This document shows, in pieces, positions 10,812 to 20,193 of a stretch of 64,000 nucleotides of DNA. Source of the DNA: Janthinobacterium sp. ROICE36 (GTDB lineage: Bacteria; Pseudomonadota; Gammaproteobacteria; Burkholderiales; Burkholderiaceae_D); contig NZ_PEBS01000019.1 of NCBI RefSeq assembly GCF_002869965.1, positions 1 to 64,000 of the forward strand, in the 5' to 3' direction. The notes under the pieces were generated by a model that was given only the letters and a program-made list of their open reading frames with translations, was not told where the DNA came from and did not search any database. Each line of letters starts with the position of its first letter. Within the stretch, counting starts at the first letter, position 1. The position numbers were made by a program, and so were the translations under genes.

Positions 10812-11720
10812 TCAGGACAACAACTTGATACCGTCGAGCGAGGCCGCGCACTGTTCGCGTATCACGCTGACGAAATCGCGCACATACGCCTTGTCCTGCA
10901 ACTGCTCCGACACGGAGACATACAGGTCGCTCCACAAGCCGTGCTCACCCACCGGGCGCGCCACCACATAAGCGTAATCGACGTAGTTCTTGATGGCCCA
11001 GTTCGGCAAGGCGGCGATGCCGCGCCGGCTCGCCACCAGTTGCAGCACGGCCACGGTCAGCTCGGCCGTACGACGTTCAAACTGGATGCCGGCGGGCCGC
11101 AGCACTTCGCGGATCAGGTCGATGCGCTCTTCCGGCACGGGATAGGTGATCAGGGTCTCACCCGTAAAGTCGGCCGCCACCAGCCGGCGCTGCGCCTGCA
11201 GCCGGTGCTTCTGCGCCATCACCACCAGCATTTCAAAGCGGAACAGGGGAAACACGGTGAAATCGGGGCCATACGGCGAGCCGATCACCAGATCGGCCTC
11301 GCCCGAGCGCAGCAGCTCCGCCGGTTCGCTGTGAAAGCCCGACACCAGGTCGATTTCCACCTCAGGCCAGCGCTGACGGAACGCATCCATCACCGGCATC
11401 AGCCAGTCGAAGCAGGTATGGCATTCGAGCGCCACGCGCAGCTGGCCCTTGTCGCCCTGCGACAGGCGCGCCACGTCGCGCTCGGCCAGCTCGATCTCGG
11501 GCAGCAGCTTGTCGGCCAGCTCCAGCAGCCGGCTGCCCGTGGCCGTAAAGGCGATCGGCATCGACTTGCGTTCGAACAAGGGCGCCTTGTAGCGCTCTTC
11601 CAGCAAACGGATCTGGTGCGACAGGGCCGACTGGGTCAAATTGAGCAGCTGCGCAGCGCGCACCAGGCTGCCGGAGGAACGCAAGGCACTCAGGGTGCGC
11701 AGGTGACGGATTTCTAGCAT
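10812..11720 (-). CDS. metR: LysR-type methionine regulator MetR
   Basis: A 302-residue LysR-family activator. The N-terminal helix-turn-helix (MLEIRHLRTLSALRSSGSL and LTQSALSHQIRLLEERY segments) and the VALECHTCFDWLMPVM opening of the effector domain closely resemble E. coli MetR, which uses homocysteine as co-effector. Identity is strengthened by a TGAA-N5-TTCA MetR box 22 bases upstream of its start and by a metE relic transcribed divergently, the classic metR-metE arrangement. The protein appears intact although its usual target is broken; other targets such as metH or metF would be elsewhere. Confidence 0.9.
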   Translation of the reverse strand: MLEIRHLRTLSALRSSGSLVRAAQLLNLTQSALSHQIRLLEERYKAPLFERKSMPIAFTATGSRLLELADKLLPEIELAERDVARLSQGDKGQLRVALECHTCFDWLMPVMDAFRQRWPEVEIDLVSGFHSEPAELLRSGEADLVIGSPYGPDFTVFPLFRFEMLVVMAQKHRLQAQRRLVAADFTGETLITYPVPEERIDLIREVLRPAGIQFERRTAELTVAVLQLVASRRGIAALPNWAIKNYVDYAYVVARPVGEHGLWSDLYVSVSEQLQDKAYVRDFVSVIREQCAASLDGIKLLS

Positions 11721-11741
11721 CGGGAAAATGGTTGAAGTACG

Positions 11742-11754
11742 TGAATTATTTTCA
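11742..11754. promoter_or_regulatory. MetR binding box (TGAA-N5-TTCA)
   Basis: TGAA at 11742-11745 and TTCA at 11751-11754, separated by five bases, exactly match the E. coli MetR consensus. The box lies between divergent metR and the metE relic. A second inverted repeat, TCAAAA (11764-11769) and TTTTGA (11777-11782), lies next to it. Confidence 0.75.
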
Positions 11755-11838
11755 TGTTATTCGTCAAAATGTTTCGTTTTGATTATAGACCAAGTTGCCG
11801 CACACTCTAGCGCATTCACATTAAATCTCGATGACATC

Positions 11839-12544
11839 ATGACCATTCGCAGCCAATCCTTGGCTTTCCCCGTATCGGCGCCGCGCGTGAACTGAAATGG
11901 GACGAACTGGCAAGCGCCGAGTACGAAAACCAGATGCGCGCCGAAATCGCCCACGCCGCGGGACGCCAGGAAGCGCTGGGCCTGGACGTGCTGGTGCATG
12001 GCGAGGCGGAACGCCACGACATGATCGAATACTTCGGCGAACAATTGGACGGGTTCATCTTCACGCGCCTGGGCTGGGGGCAATCGTACGGCTCGCGCAG
12101 CGCCCGGCCGCCATGACAGTGGCCTCGACGGTGCACGCGCAAAGCCTGACGCAAAAACCCATGAAGGGCATGCTGACGGGCCCCGTCACGATATTGCCAT
12201 GGTCGTTCGTGCGCGAAGGCGTGCCGCTGCGCCGCGGCCGGTGGCATGTCTATCTGGACTGGGCCACGCGCGCCTTCCGCATCGCCGCTTCCGTGCTCGG
12301 CGACACGACACAGATCCCCACGCACAGATGCTATGCGCAGTTCAACGACATCCTGCCGCAGATCGCCGCCAGGGACGCCGACGTGATCACGATAGAAACG
12401 AGCCGCTCGGACAGGGTGAAATTGCTGCAAAAAGCCAGCACCGTGATTCCGCCGGCTAACTTATGGCTGAACCCGGACTGCGGCTTGAAGACGCGGGGCT
12501 GGGCGGAAACGGAAGCGGCGTTGCGCAATATGCTCGCGGCTTGA
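11839..12544 (+). pseudogene. metE: Decayed metE (cobalamin-independent methionine synthase) remnant
   Basis: The stretch translates, with frame changes, into recognisable pieces of MetE (about 750-770 residues when intact). A start MTIRSQSL at 11839 matches the MetE N-terminus. Restoring one base in the ttggc run near 11861 continues it as [12 protein letters not shown]. The text then jumps to the C-terminal domain: [74 protein letters not shown] and finally [19 protein letters not shown]. Roughly 450 internal residues and several later blocks are missing. Zinc-ligand contexts (THRCY, NPDCG) survive as text, but no functional protein is possible. Confidence 0.9.
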
Positions 12545-12559
12545 TCCGGTGCAGCCCCG

Positions 12560-12721
12560 TCAGGGCGCATGTCCGGCTGCTTGCAGGGCGGCGTAGCGGT
12601 TTTCCGGGGCGCCGCCCTTGTTTTTTGACATGAAGTAGGTGTTGCCCTGCGGAATAGCGCGCGCCAGGCCCCTGATGCTGATTTTTTTGCAGTAGAATGC
12701 AAGAAATTTACTGCTCCCCAT
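12560..12721 (-). CDS. Possible small protein or gene fragment (53 codons)
   Basis: A 53-codon minus-strand frame in the gap between the metE relic and minC. From about residue 15 on (IRGLARAIPQGNTYF, then MSKNKGGAPENRYAAL) codons end mostly in G or C, as in genuine genes here, whereas residues 1-14 do not. It may be a small gene with a late start (the ATG before SKNKGG would give 23 residues) or the 3' end of a gene lost together with metE. No family is recognised and no good ribosome-binding site is seen. Confidence 0.3.
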   Translation of the reverse strand: MGSSKFLAFYCKKISIRGLARAIPQGNTYFMSKNKGGAPENRYAALQAAGHAP

Positions 12722-12773
12722 TGTTGCCGCACGGAACAGTTGGCCTGCCGCAGTTTCACCTTGATAAATGTTT

Positions 12774-13511
12774 ATGTCCAAAAGCCCGTCGCAGAAGCCT
12801 ATCGAAATCAAGATTTCCACCGTCGTTGCTGTCTCCGCCATTGTGCATAGCGCCGATACGCAGGCACTCGATGGCGCCTTGCGCGACATGACGGGGGGCG
12901 TGGCGGATTTTTTCGAGGATGACCTGGCCGTGCTGGACATGGCTGCCTTGCCGCCCGGCAGCATGCCAGTCGATTGGGCCGCCCTCGTGGCCCTGTTGAA
13001 AAAATACCGCTTGAATGTCGTGGCCGTGCGCAATGCGCCGGCCGAGATGCATGACGCCATCCTGGCGCAAGGCTTGAGCCTGGACAGCGGCAAGACGCGC
13101 GACGATGCGCCGCCCAAGGACGCCCCCACGGCGGCTGCCCAGACGGGTGCCGAAGCGCAGGTAATGGTGATCGACACACCCGTGCGGGCCGGCCAGCGCA
13201 TTTACGCGCGCGGCTGCGACCTGATCATCACGGCTGTCGTCAACAATGGCGCCGAAATCATCGCCGACGGCAGCATCCACGTGTATTCCTCGCTGTATGG
13301 CCGCGCGCTGGCCGGCGCCTCGGGCAATGCCCAGGCGCGCATCTTCGCGCTGGCCATGGAACCGGAACTGGTCTCGATCGCCGGCGTGTACCGCACGTTC
13401 GAGGATGGTTTCCCCCCAGAAATGGCGCGCGGACCCGCGCAAATTCGTTTGGCCGGAGACAGAATCGATATACACTCTGTCAATCCGGTCACTCCCGTGA
13501 ACCGCTCTTAA
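12774..13511 (+). CDS. minC: Septum site-determining protein MinC
   Basis: Inhibits FtsZ assembly away from mid-cell when recruited to the membrane by MinD. About 245 residues: an N-terminal FtsZ-binding domain (1-100), an Ala/Pro-rich linker (DDAPPKDAPTAAAQTG) and a C-terminal beta-helix with the VRAGQRIYARGCDLII and NNGAEIIADGSIHVY signatures for dimerisation and MinD binding. Start codons at 12768 and 12774 are both possible; MSKSPSQ (12774) looks natural. It is first in minC-minD-minE, 37 bases before minD. Confidence 0.94.
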   Translation: MSKSPSQKPIEIKISTVVAVSAIVHSADTQALDGALRDMTGGVADFFEDDLAVLDMAALPPGSMPVDWAALVALLKKYRLNVVAVRNAPAEMHDAILAQGLSLDSGKTRDDAPPKDAPTAAAQTGAEAQVMVIDTPVRAGQRIYARGCDLIITAVVNNGAEIIADGSIHVYSSLYGRALAGASGNAQARIFALAMEPELVSIAGVYRTFEDGFPPEMARGPAQIRLAGDRIDIHSVNPVTPVNRS

Positions 13512-13548
13512 GCTGCACAATTCAAGAGATATCTGAAAAGGATTATTT

Positions 13549-14364
13549 GTGGCAAGAATTATTGTTGTGACGTCCGGCAAGGGCGGTGTCGGCAAGACGA
13601 CCTCTAGCGCCAGTTTTTCCACTGGTCTGGCCATGCGCGGCCACAAGACAGCCGTGCTCGACTTCGATGTGGGCCTGCGCAACCTCGACCTGATCATGGG
13701 TTGCGAGCGCCGCGTCGTGTATGACTTGATCAATGTGATCAATAAAGAAGCCAGCCTGAACCAGGCCTTGATCAAGGACAAGCACTGCGACAACCTGTTC
13801 ATCCTGCCTGCCTCGCAAACGCGCGACAAGGATGCCTTGTCGGAAGAAGGCGTGGAACGCGTGTTGAACGACCTGATCAACATGGGCTTCGAATTCATCA
13901 TCTGCGATTCGCCGGCCGGCATCGAGCATGGCGCGCTGATGGCGCTGACGTTTGCCGACGAAGCCATCATCGTCACCAACCCGGAAGTGTCATCGGTGCG
14001 CGATTCGGACCGCATCCTGGGCATCCTGCAAGCCAAGTCGCGCCGCGCGCAGACGGGCGGCGAGCCGGTCAAGGAACATTTGCTGATTACCCGCTACTCG
14101 CCAAAACGCGTGGAATCGGATGAAATGCTGTCCTACCAGGATGTGCAGGAAATCCTGCGCATTCCGCTGGTGGGCATCATTCCGGAATCGGAACAAGTGC
14201 TGGCCGCCTCGAACCAGGGCAATCCCGCCATCCATTTCAAGGGGACGGACGTGGCGCAAGCCTATGAAGACGTGGTCTCGCGTTTCCTCGGAGAAGATGT
14301 CGAGTTGCGCTTTACCAACTATGAAAAGCCTGGATTACTCCAGCGCATTTTTGGGGCGAAGTGA
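13549..14364 (+). CDS. minD: Septum site-determining ATPase MinD
   Basis: Membrane-bound ATPase that carries MinC to the poles and oscillates with MinE. The 271 residues begin with GTG at 13549, supported by an AAAAGGA site. The deviant Walker A is [11 protein letters not shown] with its two lysines; [12 protein letters not shown] marks switch II, and the C-terminal amphipathic membrane-targeting helix is [14 protein letters not shown]. minE follows after a single base, so translation is probably coupled. Confidence 0.97.
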   Translation: MARIIVVTSGKGGVGKTTSSASFSTGLAMRGHKTAVLDFDVGLRNLDLIMGCERRVVYDLINVINKEASLNQALIKDKHCDNLFILPASQTRDKDALSEEGVERVLNDLINMGFEFIICDSPAGIEHGALMALTFADEAIIVTNPEVSSVRDSDRILGILQAKSRRAQTGGEPVKEHLLITRYSPKRVESDEMLSYQDVQEILRIPLVGIIPESEQVLAASNQGNPAIHFKGTDVAQAYEDVVSRFLGEDVELRFTNYEKPGLLQRIFGAK

Positions 14365-14365
14365 T

Positions 14366-14617
14366 ATGGCCTTGCTTTCTTTCCTGTTCCCCCCCAAGCC
14401 GAAGACGGCCACCGCAGCCAAGGAACGCCTGCAGATCATCATCGCCCGCGAACGCAGCGGACGCGGTGGCCCGGACTTCCTGCCCGCCCTGCACAAGGAA
14501 TTGATCGCCGTCATTTCCAAGTACACCAAGGTGAATGCCGACGACATCAAGATTTCGCTGGACCGCCAGGGCAACCTGGAGGTGCTCGACGTCAACGTCG
14601 TGCTGCCGGACGCATAA
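14366..14617 (+). CDS. minE: Cell division topological specificity factor MinE
   Basis: An 83-residue MinE that stimulates MinD ATPase and drives Min oscillation. It has the N-terminal membrane-binding helix ([15 protein letters not shown]), the anti-MinCD helix ([16 protein letters not shown]) and the C-terminal topological domain ending [16 protein letters not shown]. The start is at 14366, one base after the minD stop. It ends three bases before the stop of a convergent gene. Confidence 0.96.
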   Translation: MALLSFLFPPKPKTATAAKERLQIIIARERSGRGGPDFLPALHKELIAVISKYTKVNADDIKISLDRQGNLEVLDVNVVLPDA

Positions 14618-14620
14618 GCT

Positions 14621-15124
14621 TTAATCCGGCCTGACCGTGAGCAATTCCTGCGCCACCGCGGCGCAGGCATTCACGTGCTGGTTGCCGATCTGGCGGAACA
14701 CGGCGTAGCCGATGGCTGCCGCCACCGCCTGTCCGGCAAACGGCACGAAGCGCGCCACCTGCTTGGTGGCAATCTTGACGCCACTGCGCTTGAGCAGCTG
14801 GAGGATCAGTTCGCGCGACACCAATTTCCCCACCAGCATGCCGCCCATGCCCACTGCCGCGCGGTAGGCCATCAGCTTGAACTGCGGGTTGAGGCGCTCG
14901 ATCTGCTCGGACGTGAGGCCGAATTCGTGGTTGATATCGTTGATCAGCATGGAAAACAGGCCGACATCGGACATCAGGTCGATGCCGGGAATGGGAATGG
15001 CCGAGGCGCCCGCCGACATCACGGCACGCCGCTGTACCAGGCGCCGGCAACGCTCGCGCACTTGCTCGATTTCGGCATGACTGGCCGGTATCAGGGTCCA
15101 ATCGGTGTTGCTCTTGTCTGGCAT
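14621..15124 (-). CDS. DUF697-like membrane-associated protein
   Basis: A 167-residue protein with a SAIPIPGIDLMSDVGLFS segment (residues 40-58) and a C-terminal FVPFAGQAVAAAIGYAVF segment (about 125-143). Both resemble the paired hydrophobic elements of DUF697 proteins, often found attached to GTPases or in small membrane proteins of unknown role. The GTPase domain itself is absent. It converges with minE. The assignment is by pattern only. Confidence 0.6.
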   Translation of the reverse strand: MPDKSNTDWTLIPASHAEIEQVRERCRRLVQRRAVMSAGASAIPIPGIDLMSDVGLFSMLINDINHEFGLTSEQIERLNPQFKLMAYRAAVGMGGMLVGKLVSRELILQLLKRSGVKIATKQVARFVPFAGQAVAAAIGYAVFRQIGNQHVNACAAVAQELLTVRPD

Positions 15125-15292
15125 GCGCGTTCTCCGCTAGTAGGGGGTAGATGAACAAGTGTAACGTAAAGAATGTCGCCGCTGATTTCACTGGACACAG
15201 TTGCAATCTCTGTTATATTTCACTTGAGCATTCCTTAACATTACGATAAGCAGAGCGGACCGTCTGTTTGTTGCTACACATTCCAGCCCAAT

Positions 15293-15982
15293 ATGCGAAT
15301 TGCCGTACTCGATAGCGATCATAGTCAGGCAGAACTGATCTGCCAGGTGCTCACCGCCGCCGGCCACGCTTGCCACGAGTTTCAGAGTGGCAAGGAAATG
15401 CTGGGGCAATTGCGCAAGGACAGTTGCGACATGCTCATCCTCGACTGGCATGTGAGCGACCTGGATGGCGCGGAAGTATTGCGCCGTGCCCGGGAAAAAC
15501 TGGCGCCGAAAGCGCCCGTGTTGTTTATGACCAACAGCTCGGGCGAAGACGATGTGGTGGCCGGCATGACGGCGGGCGCCGACGACTACATGATCAAGCC
15601 CTTGCGGCGCAGTGAACTGACCTTGCGCACCCAGGCGCTGCTGCGCGTGGCCTACCCGGCGCAGAGCGGCGCCGAGTACTTGCAATTCGGTCATTACACG
15701 TTTGAAACCCGCCCCGGCCGCCTGCTGAAAGATGGCGAGGTGCTGGACGTAACGCACAAGGAATTCGCCCTGGCGCTGCTATTTTTCCGCAACCTGGGCC
15801 GTCCCCTGTCGCGCGCCTACATCCATGAAGCCGTGTGGCAACGCGACACGGCCCTGCCCTCGCGCACCATGGATACCCACGTCTCGCGCGTGCGCAACAA
15901 GCTGCAGCTGAAACCCGAACACGGCTACCGCCTCGTGCCCGTCTACAGTTATGGTTATCGCCTGGAAAAACTGGGCGGGTGA
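15293..15982 (+). CDS. OmpR/PhoB-type response regulator (orphan)
   Basis: A 229-residue two-component regulator. The receiver domain (1-120) has acidic residues at 8 and 10, the phosphoacceptor Asp in LILDWHV (near 51) and the conserved Lys in MIKPL (near 104). A winged-helix output domain follows (130-225), with [15 protein letters not shown] as recognition helix and a C-terminal GYRLE hairpin. No histidine kinase gene is adjacent: upstream is the convergent-side DUF697-like gene, downstream hemA. Its partner and targets are unknown. Confidence 0.88.
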   Translation: MRIAVLDSDHSQAELICQVLTAAGHACHEFQSGKEMLGQLRKDSCDMLILDWHVSDLDGAEVLRRAREKLAPKAPVLFMTNSSGEDDVVAGMTAGADDYMIKPLRRSELTLRTQALLRVAYPAQSGAEYLQFGHYTFETRPGRLLKDGEVLDVTHKEFALALLFFRNLGRPLSRAYIHEAVWQRDTALPSRTMDTHVSRVRNKLQLKPEHGYRLVPVYSYGYRLEKLGG

Positions 15983-16038
15983 CGCCCACGCATCCGGGTG
16001 AAAACAGGCGAACTGCTCAAAGAGCGGGCACAAGGCGC

Positions 16039-16044
16039 TATAAT
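16039..16044 (+). promoter_or_regulatory. Candidate -10 element of hemA
   Basis: A perfect TATAAT 31 bases upstream of the hemA ATG. No good -35 hexamer is seen at 16-18 bases, so activity may need an activator, or the hexamer match may be chance. Confidence 0.5.
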
Positions 16045-16074
16045 GTCGGCATAAGAATTCCAAACAGCCCTGAA

Positions 16075-17349
16075 ATGCAACTGCTCGCCGTCGGCCTCAA
16101 CCATACCACCGCTCCAGTGTCGCTCCGCGAACAGCTGGCGTTTGCGCCTGAGCATCTGGGTTCTGCGGTGATGGCGGCGCGTACCTGGTTCCAGCGCATC
16201 GACTTGCGCGACAATGACGAAGCGGCCATCCTCTCGACGTGCAACCGCACCGAGCTGTATGCGGCCAGTCATGTACCGAATCCGCTCGATGCGGGCGCGC
16301 ATTTCCTGGCCGATTATCACAAGCTCAACTACAGCGAGCTGCGCCCCCACTTATATATGCTGCCGCAGCACGATGCCGTGCGCCACACCTTCCGCGTCGC
16401 CTCCGGGCTGGACTCGATGGTGCTGGGCGAAACGCAGATCCTGGGGCAGATCAAGGATGCCATCCGCACGGCCGACGAGGCGGGCGGCCTGGGCACGTAT
16501 CTGCACCAATTGTTCCAGCGCAGCTTTTCCGTCGCCAAGGAAGTGCGCAGCAGCACGGAAATCGGCGCCCACAGCGTTTCCATGGCGGCCGCCGCCGTGC
16601 GCCTGTCGCAGCGCATCTTCGACAAGATTGCCGAACAAAACGTGCTGTTCATCGGCGCCGGCGAGATGATCGAATTGTGTGCCACGCACTTTGCCGCGCA
16701 AAATCCGAAAAGCATCACCATTGCCAACCGCACCATGGAACGGGGCGAGGAATTGGCGCACCGCTTCAATGGCAAGGCCATCCGCCTGGCCGACCTGCCG
16801 GAAATGCTGCAGCAGTTCGACATCGTCATCTCATGCACGGCGTCGTCCTTGCCGCTGCTGGGCCTGGGCCTGGTCGAGCGCGCCATCAAGGCGCGCCGCC
16901 ACAAGCCCATGTTCATGGTCGACCTGGCCGTGCCGCGCGACATCGAAGCGGAAGTGGGCCGCCTGAACGACGTCTTCCTGTACACGGTCGACGACCTGGG
17001 CAAGGTCGTGCAGACGGGCATGGAAAGCCGGCAAGCGGCCGTGGCGCAAGCCGAGGCCATCATCGAGACGCGCGTGCAATCGTTCATGAGCTGGGTCGAC
17101 GACCGCGCCATGGTCCCCGTCATCCAGCATTTGCATGAAAACAGCGAAGCGCTGCGCCTGATGGAAGTGGAACGGGCGCGCAAGATGCTGGCCAAGGGCG
17201 CCGACATCGATGCCGTGCTGGAAGCGCTGTCGAAAGGCTTGACGGCCAAGTTCCTGCACGGTCCGCAACAGGCGCTGCACCATGCGCAAGGCGACGAGCG
17301 CAAGCAGCTGGTCATCCTGCTGCCGAAACTGTTCCGCCCCCGCCGTTAG
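16075..17349 (+). CDS. hemA: Glutamyl-tRNA reductase
   Basis: First committed step of tetrapyrrole synthesis by the C5 pathway: NADPH reduction of glutamyl-tRNA to glutamate-1-semialdehyde. The 424 residues start at the ATG at 16075 ([14 protein letters not shown]). The catalytic Cys sits in [10 protein letters not shown] (near residue 50). The [15 protein letters not shown] segment, the NADPH-binding GAGEMIEL and a C-terminal dimerisation helix are all present. A perfect TATAAT lies upstream. prfA follows by 95 bases, an arrangement common in proteobacteria. Confidence 0.97.
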   Translation: MQLLAVGLNHTTAPVSLREQLAFAPEHLGSAVMAARTWFQRIDLRDNDEAAILSTCNRTELYAASHVPNPLDAGAHFLADYHKLNYSELRPHLYMLPQHDAVRHTFRVASGLDSMVLGETQILGQIKDAIRTADEAGGLGTYLHQLFQRSFSVAKEVRSSTEIGAHSVSMAAAAVRLSQRIFDKIAEQNVLFIGAGEMIELCATHFAAQNPKSITIANRTMERGEELAHRFNGKAIRLADLPEMLQQFDIVISCTASSLPLLGLGLVERAIKARRHKPMFMVDLAVPRDIEAEVGRLNDVFLYTVDDLGKVVQTGMESRQAAVAQAEAIIETRVQSFMSWVDDRAMVPVIQHLHENSEALRLMEVERARKMLAKGADIDAVLEALSKGLTAKFLHGPQQALHHAQGDERKQLVILLPKLFRPRR

Positions 17350-17444
17350 CGCAGCTCCGCTGGCCGCCCGCGCGGCCGCCCCCTGCCCGCCTGCCGGGCT
17401 TGCCAGACCCGCACCATCCCTACACTCTTTTACCGCGAATCGCT

Positions 17445-18521
17445 ATGAAACCATCCATGCTGGGCAAACTCGATCAACTGGCGAACCGCCTGGTCGAACT
17501 CGACGAACTGTTGATGCACCCGGACGCCACCTCGAACATGGACAGCTACCGCAAGATGACGCGCGAGCATGCCGAACTGGGCCCGCTGGTGGCGCTGTAC
17601 CATTCCTACCAGGAAGCGGGCAACGATATTGCCACAGCGCAAGAGATGCTGGGCGATCCGGACATGAAGGAATTCGCGCAGGAAGAGATCGAGGCGGCGA
17701 AAGCCACCATGGCGCGCCTGGAACGCGAATTGCAAACCATGCTGCTGCCGAAGGATGTCAATGACGAGCGCAATATCTTCCTGGAAATTCGCGCCGGCAC
17801 GGGCGGCGATGAATCGGCCCTGTTCGCCGGCGACCTGCTGCGCATGTACTCGCGCTTTGCCGAACGCAACCGCTGGCAAGTGGAGCTGGTGTCGTCGTCC
17901 GACTCCGACCTGGGCGGCTACCGCGAAGTGATCGTGCGCGTGGTCGGCAATGGCGCGTATTCGAAGCTGAAATTCGAATCGGGCGGCCACCGCGTGCAGC
18001 GTGTGCCGGCCACGGAAACCCAGGGCCGCATCCACACGTCCGCCTGCACGGTGGCCGTGATGCCGGAAGCGGATGAAGTCGAAGACGTCAACATCAACCC
18101 GGCCGACCTGCGCATCGACACTTACCGCGCCTCGGGCGCGGGCGGGCAGCACATCAACAAGACGGATTCGGCCGTGCGCATTACCCACTTGCCCACCGGC
18201 ATCGTCGTCGAATGCCAGGATGACCGCAGCCAGCACAAGAACAAGGCGCAAGCGATGAAAGTACTGGCCGCCCGCATCAAGGACGTGCAGCTGCGCGAAC
18301 AGCAATCGAAAGAAGCGGCCACGCGCAAGAGCCTGATCGGCTCGGGCGACCGCAGCGAGCGCATCCGCACTTATAATTTCCCGCAAGGCCGCCTGACGGA
18401 CCACCGCATCAACCTGACCTTGTATAAGCTGGACTTCATCATGGACGGGGATTTGACGGACTTGACGAATGCGCTGGCGGCTGAGCACCAAGCTGAATTG
18501 TTGGCTGCGCTAGGTGACTAA
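17445..18521 (+). CDS. prfA: Peptide chain release factor 1
   Basis: Recognises UAA and UAG stop codons and triggers peptide release. The 358 residues begin [12 protein letters not shown] at 17445; the 15-codon extension upstream is not homologous. The GGQ motif lies in [16 protein letters not shown] (near residue 233) and is the substrate for methylation by PrmC, encoded two genes downstream. The stop-codon-reading loop is visible earlier ([14 protein letters not shown]). Confidence 0.97.
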   Translation: MKPSMLGKLDQLANRLVELDELLMHPDATSNMDSYRKMTREHAELGPLVALYHSYQEAGNDIATAQEMLGDPDMKEFAQEEIEAAKATMARLERELQTMLLPKDVNDERNIFLEIRAGTGGDESALFAGDLLRMYSRFAERNRWQVELVSSSDSDLGGYREVIVRVVGNGAYSKLKFESGGHRVQRVPATETQGRIHTSACTVAVMPEADEVEDVNINPADLRIDTYRASGAGGQHINKTDSAVRITHLPTGIVVECQDDRSQHKNKAQAMKVLAARIKDVQLREQQSKEAATRKSLIGSGDRSERIRTYNFPQGRLTDHRINLTLYKLDFIMDGDLTDLTNALAAEHQAELLAALGD

Positions 18522-18523
18522 AA

Positions 18524-18597
18524 GCTGGGGTCAAACCCTCTCCACCGCTGACGGCGGATCAGGCGTCGGCGCAAGCGGGGGTCTGACCCCGGGGTTT
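18524..18597. repeat. Palindromic GGGGTC/GACCCC intergenic element
   Basis: Between prfA and dsbB: GGGGTC at 18527-18532, then CCGC-rich short inverted repeats (18545-18557), then a perfect GGGGTC-T-GACCCC palindrome at 18578-18590. No gene fits here. The structure resembles short dispersed intergenic palindromes (REP-like) seen in many GC-rich genomes; repetition elsewhere could not be tested. It may also weaken read-through from prfA. Confidence 0.45.
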
Positions 18598-18675
18598 AAG
18601 TAGCGGCTAAGCAATAAAAATCCGGCCTTGTGCGAGAATGCCTAGCTCGATTCCATCCACCTCACCGTGTCGCCC

Positions 18676-19146
18676 ATGAAAAATTCACGCACCGTCCTCC
18701 TGTTGATCGCCGCCCTGTGTTTCCTGATGCTGGGCGTGGCCATGTATTTGCAGCATGCCATGAACATGGCGCCGTGCCCGCTGTGCGTGATCCAGCGCTA
18801 TCTGTTCCTCGCCATCGGCATCGCCTGCCTGGCTGGCGCGGCGGCCAAGCGGCCGAAAATCGGCGCCGGCATCGGTGTCTTGGCGGCCCTGGGCGGCCTG
18901 GGCGTGGGCGCCAAGCATTTGTACGTGCTGGCGCACCCCGGCTTCTCGTGCGGCATCGACCCCGTGGAAACGGCGCTGAACAAGGTCTTCACGGCCGAAC
19001 TCATGCCCTTCATGTTTGAATCGTATGGCGCCTGCGAAAACGCCGGCGAGCCGTTTTTCGGCCTGTCGATCCCGCAATGGGCGTTCATCTGGTTTGCCAT
19101 TTTTAGCGTAGGCCTGCTGTGGACCTTGCTGCGCCGTCAGAAATAA
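18676..19146 (+). CDS. dsbB: Disulfide bond formation protein B
   Basis: Inner-membrane oxidase that re-oxidises periplasmic DsbA and passes electrons to quinone. About 156 residues with four hydrophobic segments. The first periplasmic loop has the CPLC redox pair (near residues 34-37); the second has Cys in FSCGIDP and YGACENAGE, the pair that reacts with DsbA. ATG 18676 is chosen; an in-frame GTG at 18667 is possible. It sits unusually between prfA and prmC. Confidence 0.93.
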   Translation: MKNSRTVLLLIAALCFLMLGVAMYLQHAMNMAPCPLCVIQRYLFLAIGIACLAGAAAKRPKIGAGIGVLAALGGLGVGAKHLYVLAHPGFSCGIDPVETALNKVFTAELMPFMFESYGACENAGEPFFGLSIPQWAFIWFAIFSVGLLWTLLRRQK

Positions 19147-19157
19147 TTGAAAGCACT

Positions 19158-19988
19158 ATGCCAGAAACACTGATCCCCGCCGGCAGCACTGTCGGCGCCC
19201 TGCAAATCCGTCCGCTGCTCGACCCGCTCGACAACCGCATCCTGCTGGGCCACGCGCTGGGACTGTCGCGCGTCTCGCTGATCACGCAATCGGAGCGTGT
19301 GCTCACTAACGACGAAGCCGGGCGTTTGTCCGCCTTGCTGGCGCGCCGCCTGCAAGGCGAGCCGATCGCCTATATCGTCGGCCAACGCGAATTCTTCGGC
19401 CTGCCGTTCGAAGTCAACGACGCCGTGCTGATTCCCCGCCCCGACACGGAAGTACTGGTGGAACTGGCGCTCGAGCGCCTGCCGCCCGGCGGACGGGTGC
19501 TCGACATGGGCACGGGCAGCGGCGCCATCGCCGTTGCGCTGGCGTACACGCGGCCCGACGCCGTCGTCACGGCCCTCGATGTGAGCAGCGCGGCCCTGGC
19601 CGTGGCGCGCCGCAACGCCAGCGCCAACGGCGTCAACATCACCTTCATGGCCAGCGACTGGTTCGAAGCGCTGGGTACTGAAAAGTTTGACCTGATCGTC
19701 TCGAATCCCCCCTACATCGCCAGCGGCGACCGCCACCTGGCCGAAGGCGATTTGCGCTTCGAGCCGGCCGGTGCGCTGACCGACCATGCGGACGGCCTGT
19801 CGGCCCTGCGCACCATCGTCTCCGGCGCCGCGCGCCACCTGGCGTCAGGCGCCTGGCTGCTGATGGAACACGGCTATGACCAGGCGGCACAGGTACGCGA
19901 GCTGCTGGCCGCTGCCGGCTACAACAAAGTGCAAAGCTGGCGCGACCTGGCCGGCATCGAAAGAGTCAGCGGCGCCCGCCTCGGCTGA
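19158..19988 (+). CDS. prmC: Release factor glutamine methyltransferase
   Basis: Methylates the Gln of the GGQ motif in release factors using S-adenosylmethionine. The 276 residues have an N-terminal helical domain (1-85) and a Rossmann methyltransferase with DMGTGSGAIAVAL (motif I, near 115) and the catalytic VSNPPYIAS (near 180). The start is at 19158, 11 bases after the dsbB stop; the upstream in-frame start would lie inside dsbB. Functional partner of prfA in the same cluster. Confidence 0.95.
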   Translation: MPETLIPAGSTVGALQIRPLLDPLDNRILLGHALGLSRVSLITQSERVLTNDEAGRLSALLARRLQGEPIAYIVGQREFFGLPFEVNDAVLIPRPDTEVLVELALERLPPGGRVLDMGTGSGAIAVALAYTRPDAVVTALDVSSAALAVARRNASANGVNITFMASDWFEALGTEKFDLIVSNPPYIASGDRHLAEGDLRFEPAGALTDHADGLSALRTIVSGAARHLASGAWLLMEHGYDQAAQVRELLAAAGYNKVQSWRDLAGIERVSGARLG

Positions 19989-20193
19989 CTGCGCAAAGCT
20001 TGACCCGGCGCGCGCCAGATCCCCCCGCAGTTTGTTAAAATATCAAGCGAATTCCTGACCGAAGCGCCGTCCCCATACCCGGGGGCGGACGCTGGCGACG
20101 CGGCGTTTTTTGGGCCGGCGCCGACGCATTTGCCAAAATTCGGTTAATCTCAGCACAAATTATTTATATGCTGCACAAGAAAGGAAGCTCAAA

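Noticed and set aside
11837..12430. 197-codon minus-strand frame over the metE remnant
   Set aside because: The plus strand carries clear MetE text; the minus frame is its shadow.
12756..14072. 438-codon minus-strand frame across minC and minD
   Set aside because: Lies opposite two certain genes and has no recognisable motif.
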